Source: Lingula anatina
Lineage: Eukaryota > Brachiopoda > Lingulata > Lingulida > Lingulidae
Direction: 5' to 3'
DNA length: 64,000 nt
Assembly (NCBI RefSeq): GCF_001039355.2
Contig: NW_019775487.1
Coordinates: 127,718-191,717, forward strand
The translations under genes were made by a program, and so were the position numbers. Positions 37,543 through 46,337 of this stretch are shown piece after piece. The stretch's first letter is position 1, and each line of letters opens with the position of its first letter. Below the pieces are notes generated by a model. That model was not told the DNA's origin and did no database searches. It saw only the letters and a list, made by a program, of their open reading frames with translations.

Positions 37543-40500
37543 TGGGGGTTTGCCCTACTAGAGTACCTCCCAGCTTCTCATTTAAAGGAAAAAACATGCA
37601 GAACAAAACCAGGACTGCAATACATTTTTACAACATTGTGATTACTCAAGAAAAAAAAAACCCAATAGTCTACATTATGTGGAATAAACACATGAATGAT
37701 TATATGACTGTGCACAGCCGTACAAGAACATTGAACAATAATGAATTAAAGAACACAGGAAATTAAGTTGTAGATCAATTGAGGAGAAATGTGACAAGAT
37801 GTTTTTACTGCTTTTACCCTGTATGTGCTACCCAGAGCTTTCTACAGCTCACTCCAGATACTGTGACACATCGAGATTGGTGTGACATTTTTTGATATAT
37901 TTAATTTTGTCAGTTTCATGCATTTAGCTATTTCAAACAGGGCTGGTTGAGGATAAATTATTCAACCTAAAAAACTTTTTATTTTGCAGAAATCTAAAAA
38001 TTGTAAAAACAATTAAGTATCAATATTTAACATTAGTATTAAAATATTATTGCTGGCATTGTGTGCACATGTCATGTAAACTACACACTGCATGAAGGAA
38101 GTACAATTTGATGGGAGTTATAGTTTCCAACTTTGATGATAAGTTTGTCCTGGCAGTTTAATCTCTGTGTAAGATCACTGGACAACCAAAGTCAAATTGT
38201 GGATATAAAAGCTTTAAAATATCAATGTTTTTCAGCATTTGATAGTGATACCACCTTAGGGCTTTCTAGTGTTTGGGATAAATATACAAATATTAGTGAC
38301 AGATCTGGGCAGAGACACAGAAACCAGCAAAATAGCAACAGATGTAGAAAAACATTGAACAATATGAATAAAGAACAATGAAATTAAGTTGGAGATCAAT
38401 TGAGGAAAAATGTGACAAGATGTTTTTACTGCTTTTACCCTGTATATGTAACAAGTGAATCTTCAACTACTTCAGCTGTCACGTTTAGAGATTCCACAAT
38501 TAAATGAAATGTGCATTTAAAGTGGATTTTAGTTGACATCAAAGAGAAACTTGCTGGTTAAAATTATCAATTCATAAGAACTTGCTTGTACATGTAGTAC
38601 AATAAATAAATATTAAACAGATATATCAACAAAAGTGGCAAATGGGCTTACCTTCTCCTTGGTGATTTAACTACTCTTTAAGGTCAATACTTTGTCCAGA
38701 AATAAAAATTCTGAGAGCTCACTGTTTACTGAAATAAAGTTGCCCTATTGCACAATTTCATATCTGCCCTGGCATCAAATTATAATAAAATTGAATCAAA
38801 TTTGTTCAAGTATACTTGCCTCTATTGATTGATTCCTCTGTATACTTTCATGCTAAGACTAGCTCTCAAGGAAAAAGGACAGGTGTGAAATTTCACATCT
38901 CTTCCTCAGGTGCGTGAGTCTGACTGCTGGTTTCTGTAGAGAAGTTCTGGTAATTTGGCCTGCCCTCTGCAGAGAGAGAGATAAGTGCTACCAATGATAA
39001 TGTAATCAGTAATGCTCTTTTCTGCTATGTTGTTTTCAGTGGTAATCTGTCAGCAATGAATATCTTATTATAAATCTGTCGGTCCCCAGCGGAGTTCTTG
39101 ATTAGTTTGCTGATTAGAACTCACATGAGAACACTGCCAGAATACAATAGACATAAGACATCAAGGTGTGAGATATCAGTTAACAAAACATTTATTGATT
39201 CAAACTATTATTACTGAATAATTAATACATACAATCACGAATTCAATACCAATTATGAGGAACAAAAGTGGTTGAGCTTGGCCTAGGGCTCACTCACAAT
39301 GAAACTAATTCTGATCCAACTCTGCAGCCAGACCCTCACTGGATCATACAATCAGGTTAACAGATTAAGACGCCTCCTGGTATTGAGTAGAATACAGAAA
39401 AGCTGGTGATAATACCAGAATGTTGGAAACAACAGGGGGAGTGCTTACCTGTTAAACTTATTGCATTCAGCAAAAGTCCTCACAGAGTTGGATTGATCTA
39501 CGTAGGTTGACACTTTCATTGGAAATTAGCCCTAATTGTGCTGCTTGGATTTAGAGGGTCTTTGTATAACTGTCGGGACACAGAGCTTAGAACATCAATA
39601 TTCTGAGAGCTTTTGTTCCATTAAAATTCAACTTCAACAAAAAATGGATATCAAATTTTTATCAACATTGTTTTCCAGGTTCCCAACACATATACAAGTT
39701 GTCTTTTTTTTTTTTTGCTGTTGATTGACTCTGTTTATGGCATGATGTGTTTCATTATCCAGTCAAGCATACAATACCTGATATGATCTGCTATTACATT
39801 GGTAGCCTCTCAGTATGTAATGTTGTATACTTATCAAATTTTCAGTATGCTGAATCATTAGGCTGGGCAAAAATACAGGAGGTTCTTTTAGAACTGAAGT
39901 TAGCTTTTTATTTTGTGTTGGATGCATTTGTTACAGAGTGCGTTCCATGTGGTTGATATTAAGACCAGTTAAATCCACACCTGTGGTGATTGAATGGAAG
40001 TAATTTTTCTCCAAGCATTCATTTTTTATCCACAACTAAATGTTACGTTATTTTCAGATGTACGAGAAGTAATCACATTTATTTCACCTCTAGAAATCAC
40101 ATTAAGGAAAAAAAGAGGCAAATTGTTTATTTTGCCATTTCTTAATTGTACTAGTGGCTTGTTTTGCCTTCAGTGTGGTATTTCAGTCTTCTTTGGGGCT
40201 CAGTTTCAACTCAGCAGATTCTTGCCATTATATCCTATATCCATCTAGGTAAATGGCAGAGCTCTGGGGGCACATTGCCCGGAGTTAAATTCAGAAAAAT
40301 GGGGCAGTTTGGTACAATTGTTCTATATGAAATGTTGTAGTGGCCCCAGTGTGGATATGATATTGTGATGAATGTCTGTATTGAGGTCTGACTTGATGTA
40401 AATGTTTACCATTAACTCACCATAGTTAAGTTAGAGGTGAGTGGCTGCTAAGAACCCCTTTTTATCATGGGTAGGAATATCATTTTATGATTACAGTTCT

Positions 40501-43500
40501 CCCGACACCAAACCAATTTGAATTAACAATAATAGTAAGAAAATGGGAAGATTTAATTAGCAGAAGTGTGTTTACAATGAAAATAATTCTTGGATGCAGG
40601 GATATGCATTTATCTAATATATGATTTAACTAGTATATATAGGAGGTATAATTTGCTTAATATCTTTATGCTTTAACGGAAATGTTTTTAAGATAGTTGT
40701 CAATTTCTGGTTTCTCAATATCTATATTCTGGTCTGTAAACTTGCTATTTCATGATTTTATTAGGTGTGGGTGTTACAGTGTAACTGGTTCTTGAACAGT
40801 ACATATGTTAATTTTAGCTAAATATTGGGCCCATATCATACTCATTTAGAATTTCCATCTTAATTGTCAGAATTTAGTACTTTGAAGGGAATATGCTTGG
40901 TCTATCAACAGACACAATATTATTAGTGGAATTCTCAACTAAGCATCCAGCAGTGACTGCAGTTGCCTATATATAAGGTAGAACCAGGATTCCAGGCTCA
41001 GTATTTTCTAGCCATTCATTCACACCATACTTAATTCCCAGCACTACTTGATAGCTCTGGTCTGTTTATGTGTTGATATTCTGATTTATTTTTATTGCTT
41101 CGGTAGCGCAGTGTATGCTCCTGATATACTAATTCCTATCTTGATTTAAAAACTAGGTTCACATACCTAGATCGATCTAACAGGATCGATCCATCTCCGA
41201 AGGGTTTCTAGCTAAACTGCTTTCAGCTGAAACAGCTTAGATGTCTGGCACGCCTTCTGAAGCTGCTAAATGATAATTAATTACCCCTAGTAGCTTCAGT
41301 CGGCGTGACAGACATCTAAGCCACTTAAGTTGATTGCAATTTAGCAAGAATCCCCTCGGAGATAGATTGATCCACAGTTAGTACGATGGGGTCTGGGAAT
41401 GGTCCATATAAGTGTAATTGCTGGGTTGTGCAATAATTTAAGCCTTCAGGTTTTTTATGTAACCGTACTCTGGTATACCCTGTATGAGGCTGTATCATAT
41501 ATGTTATATAGTTACAAAGATATGCATAACCTTTGCATACTTCAGTATACCCACCATGCAGTCTCTGTTCGTTAGATGTAAAATGGATAACTAAATTATA
41601 CACAGAAACCTACAGGGAAGACAGGTTATTTGGCTTTAATCTTAAAACTTCTTTGATCACAAACATGATCAGTTCTAAGGAATCACTGCAATGTACAAGT
41701 GGAAATATCACATTATTCCAAGAATGAATCTTCTCGCATGCACAGCGTATGTTTAGTGATATGGCCCTCAGGCCAAAGCCTAGAATTTTGTTTTATATTT
41801 TAGTCAGGGAGTTTGATAATATTAATATATTTGTAGATAGTTCTGCCATTAATGCAAGTAAAATTGGGGCCTTAATAATTAGATTTGATGAATGTTTGTT
41901 TTATGTATCCATTAATGTTTTAGGGTTATTGACTTTGGCACAGATTTGTAATTATTAAGTTTTGCGAATGTGTAAAAGGAATGATAGCCACAGTAGATTG
42001 TTAATGCTTCCAAATATACCCACAGTATTGTGTTAAGTTGTGAAAATAGACTTGTAAAAATAGATAAATCCATATTTAATGCTTATATTAATGCAAAAGT
42101 AGTAGTTAATTGCAAATGATCTGAAGCACTCTAAGAGAACAATGAAGTGGACTGATTAAAGTTGGCTCTTTTCTAGAAAAGACAAGCTGTGCAGATTCAT
42201 TTCGTCCAATTACTAAATCATGTAGCAGCGCTATGACAATTGTTTTGATTTCAGTTCACCAGCATGAGTTGACTTGCAAATAAGATCCAATACTAATGTT
42301 CCAAGCTTGCTTTTTATGTACAGACACTGTGAGTGGATTCAGAACAGAGGACTAACTGATCTGCGGATCAAATATGGTGGTCTACCCACTAAAATGCTTT
42401 CCAATTAGACACTGAATAAATTCCCCATGGGGATAATTCAACAAGCATTCAAGGGATTGGCCATATTTGATCCACGGATTCGTTAGACTGCTGTACGTTC
42501 TGAATGCATTCTGTATGTCTGGACATATTGCCACCACCTGTCTGTGTGCGCCATTAGCATCAGTGTGCACTTTTATCACTTTTTTAAAAAATGTTTATTA
42601 GTTTATGAGAATTATAATTAGTGTTCCTCACTTAATCATAAAAAGGCAAATTGCATTTTTATCTGCATGGTTAGTTGATTTAGTTGAAAATGCACCACAG
42701 ATTTCTTTTAACTCTATTGTATAGTAAACAAATAGTTTTTGATATACCTGTAGTTAATACACCCAATTATGTATGATTTCTTATTAGCCAAAGAGTTAAG
42801 ACCCTCTTAAATTTTGAGCACTTGAAATGGCATTTTGTAATTAATTTAATAAATAATAACTTATTTAAAGTGTAACAGTCTGCATATTCTCACTTGCACC
42901 ATATATAGTGATGGTCCTCCCTCTATAGAGGAAATGAAGACAAAATGATAAACCGTAGGGCAGCCAGAGTTTTTATAACTCTGTTGTACATTATGACATC
43001 ATATCAGCATGGCATATTACACATGTTAACAGCAAGTATAATTTGAAAAATGAGAAAGTAAGTGGACAATGGCATATAAACGAGTGTATCAGTAGATTTG
43101 TGGAAATTATATGGTGATTTCCTGGTAGAATGGTTAAGATGAAAAACCAATTCTTGACTTCATATTTAACTTGGTTCAAACTCATTTAAAGTTGATTTAT
43201 ATAAATATCACATAAAGAAATTGACATTGACGTGATTTATCTTGACATCTTGTATTTGAGGTGAGTGTGTGTGGCGGGGTGGGGGGTGGGGGTGATGGTG
43301 GGGGGTCTAGGGGGTGTAGGATGAAATTATAACGTTACCATATTTCCAGTAACCTGAGTATATGTACTACAAGATACCTGCTATAAACAGGGGCGGATCC
43401 AGAGATATTTTCTAACAGTCTTCCAAATTATCTTTGTTGATCTATCCTCCATTTTTGACCGTCTTCCGACTGAAAACAATAGATGCCCGACAATGTAAAC

Positions 43501-46296
43501 TTGAAAATCTGACCGTCTTCCGGAAGACCCAGAAGACGGCCTATATCCGCCCCTGATAAAAGTGGTTACTACTAGTACATGTATTGACCATAAACATCTG
43601 TAATTATCTTTTCTCTTTCTTAATCACAGTTAAAATCAAATGATTAAGTTTGTTTAATAAGGATTTTTGGGGGCCTTGGACTCACTGATCCACAGATCAA
43701 ATATGGCTGACCCACTTGAAAGCTTGCTGCCAATACCCCACATAGAATCCATTAGGGGAAACAAGTAAGGAATCAGCTATTCCGTGGATCAACTTGTTTC
43801 TGAACAGGCCCTTAGATAATTTCTCAGGCATGGGATTCTTATTGCAGACAGTCACTTTCAAAAGTTCTGGCAAATATTCAGTGCAGAAACACCTTTTTAT
43901 GACCCATGAAACCCAAATAGTCACTGATAACAAGAATATTGAAATGTGCAAAAATGGACCAGTTGAAGAGAAACCAACTGTTCATTTTGGCCAGAAAATG
44001 AATTTTCCTGGTGTAAGGGACAATTTTCCCATCCTTACCAATGGTTAATGAATCCATTCTGACATTCAAAGTTAGTCCTTGGTTTTTTCTAAAAAGTTTT
44101 TTTTTTTTTTTTTTGTAATATTCCCTTAAGAAATCATTACAGAGTGTACCCATCTATGGAGGTTACGTGATGTGATGGCAAGCACAAATTCCAGAATTAT
44201 TGCATTAACCACTGTTTTGGTAGTAAAATAGAATTAATTATTATATTTCTGTAAGTTGTTTACAATGTATTTATTGTGCACTATGGATATCATAGAAACA
44301 GTTGTTATCCCTTTAATTGTAATTGAAGCTGTGAAGCCCTGAGATCAGATGTTGTAGCTGAGATGTTACTCTTGCATGACCATATAGTCACCTTGGATGT
44401 TGCTGATCCCTTCTAGCTGTTTGCAAAACTCAATTATGAAAATCTTTCCAGTTGTGTTCCAGGACTTTAAAGGACCTTTGGATACTGAATGTGTTCATGT
44501 ATGATCAGTATATGATTGAAGATTGACTGTGCTCCTTTTTATTTTTTACGTTCTTTTAGTTAATGTGGCAACTGTTTTTAGTAGTTGCAAAAACAATAGT
44601 TCTGGAAACAGACACATTTTCTGTCAGCCACATTTATCTGAAGATAACCTCCCATTTGTTTTTCAATTGCAAGTATTCCTAGCTGACAAAACTGCCCACA
44701 GTTTCCTGACATATGGAGGGCGACGACGTCATAAACGAGCCAATAGCTTTTTTGAAGAGTTCAAAGAAGGCAATTTTGAGAGAGAATGTGTCGAGGAGAC
44801 GTGTAGCTGGGATGAAGCCATGGAGATCTATGAGAATTATGAGAGGGCTGTGAGTTAAAGGGCATGACATATATGCAACCATAAATATAGCATTTACTGT
44901 ATGTATTATATGCCATATATATGCTATTGTTTGCTACCTCAATCTGCATATTTTACATATTATGTGCAATGTTTTCCTACATTAAACGTATATATGCATG
45001 TTAATATATATACAGGTATAATTTCCATTTGTGCCCAGGTGTGAAATACTTATTATATGACATTATATATTTTTATGCCTGTATGGAATGTTTGCCTATA
45101 CATGTGTAGCTATTTACCCTGCATGTTTTGGATATGTGCATTCTTATTTCAATTTCTATAATCTCTATATGTGTGAACTGGCCCCTATCAGGTGCCAGAC
45201 ATCTATAGCTAGCTGTCACTGTAATTATATACTCCTGCCCTGGTATACCCATGTTACTGACAGGTGGCATGTGTGTCTTTAATTTTTTTTAATATGTTTT
45301 CTGTTCTAAGTTTCCTTTTTCTTTTACTTTCTGTTAGCAGAACAGGTGTGTTACACCGCCTTATCAGAGGACTGTATTCTTGGTGTCTTTATGTTTTTCT
45401 TTTTTCTGAAAATGTGTGTTGGGAAAGCATTTTATAGATTTTTTGTTGCCAAAACTCATTATTTACTTATGAATGACATCCTGTAATTGCTTGAAGTTAA
45501 TGCCACACAGTTGTTTTTTTAACCAACAAAAGTAAAAATGAAAATGTCAGACAGCTAAATGATGCACAGTGGTTATGAGGCAAATACAGAAGGTAGCTTG
45601 AAACAGACTATTTCACCTGGCACTCCAGGTAACTCCCACTGTGTAACACACTCAGAACAGGTGTCTTGTTAGAATTCAGTTGTTGTTGTTTAAAAAGATT
45701 GTTCAGGTGAAGGTGTGCATGCACTTATATAACCTGCATGGTTGCCTAAGTGCATCAGTAAGCTTGAAAAACTTTAAAAAATTGTAAAACTGTGAAATAT
45801 ATATATTTTTTACAAGGCACTGAACATGCAATTTTCAGCATTTTTCAAGTGGACTCAGTCATTATTAAATAACAAAATCAATTTGTGTTTGTGTATGAGT
45901 GCATGTGTGTGCGTGTGTATGTGTGTGCAGACATGCTGAAAACTTTTCAAAATGGCTGGACATTTGGACAGGCAGTAATGAAAAATTTGCCAGACCCAAT
46001 GGATTTTTGTCGGACCGAAAATCAACCTATTCGTTTGAGACAGATACTACCAGTACGATCAGGGTAGCTTACTTTGTTTGTGAATGTGAAAGTTTTGAAA
46101 TGGAAGGGAAAAAACGCTTTGTTTTTGTAAAATTTTATTAGTAAAGTATGACAAACGATGACTGTAAATTCAAAATTACGGTTCTTAAAACTCTTGTCAG
46201 TCCTTTGGACTGACCAAGTCCAATTTTTTACCAGCCCAGACAAATTTTCCCAGTCATGACCGATCGGACCGACACAGCATGTCTGGTGTGTATGTA

Positions 46297-46337
<41 letters not shown>

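Larger units (their letters stand above)
35202..44673 (+). other. Long intron (or intergenic gap) between DSL and Gla exons
   Basis: 9.5 kb with no exon I can recognise. It holds the T/G, C and G homopolymers and inverted repeats listed separately. Short open frames, for example 39536-39724 and 39994-40248, have no motif. If DSL and Gla belong to different genes, the promoter and signal exon of the Gla gene should lie here. I did not find an ATG-led signal exon joined in phase to the Gla exons. Confidence 0.5.

Noticed and set aside
37497-37766. Gly-rich frame at 37.5 kb
   Set aside because: Made by the poly-G run; the remainder has no motif.
44523-44673. Hydrophobic open frame just before the first Gla exon, as its own signal peptide (L-T-V-L-L-F-I-F-Y...)
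   Set aside because: The frame begins at TTG and has no ATG before the acceptor. The hydrophobic run is what an intronic T-rich tract translates to, and the AG before TATTCC fits a phase-1 acceptor.
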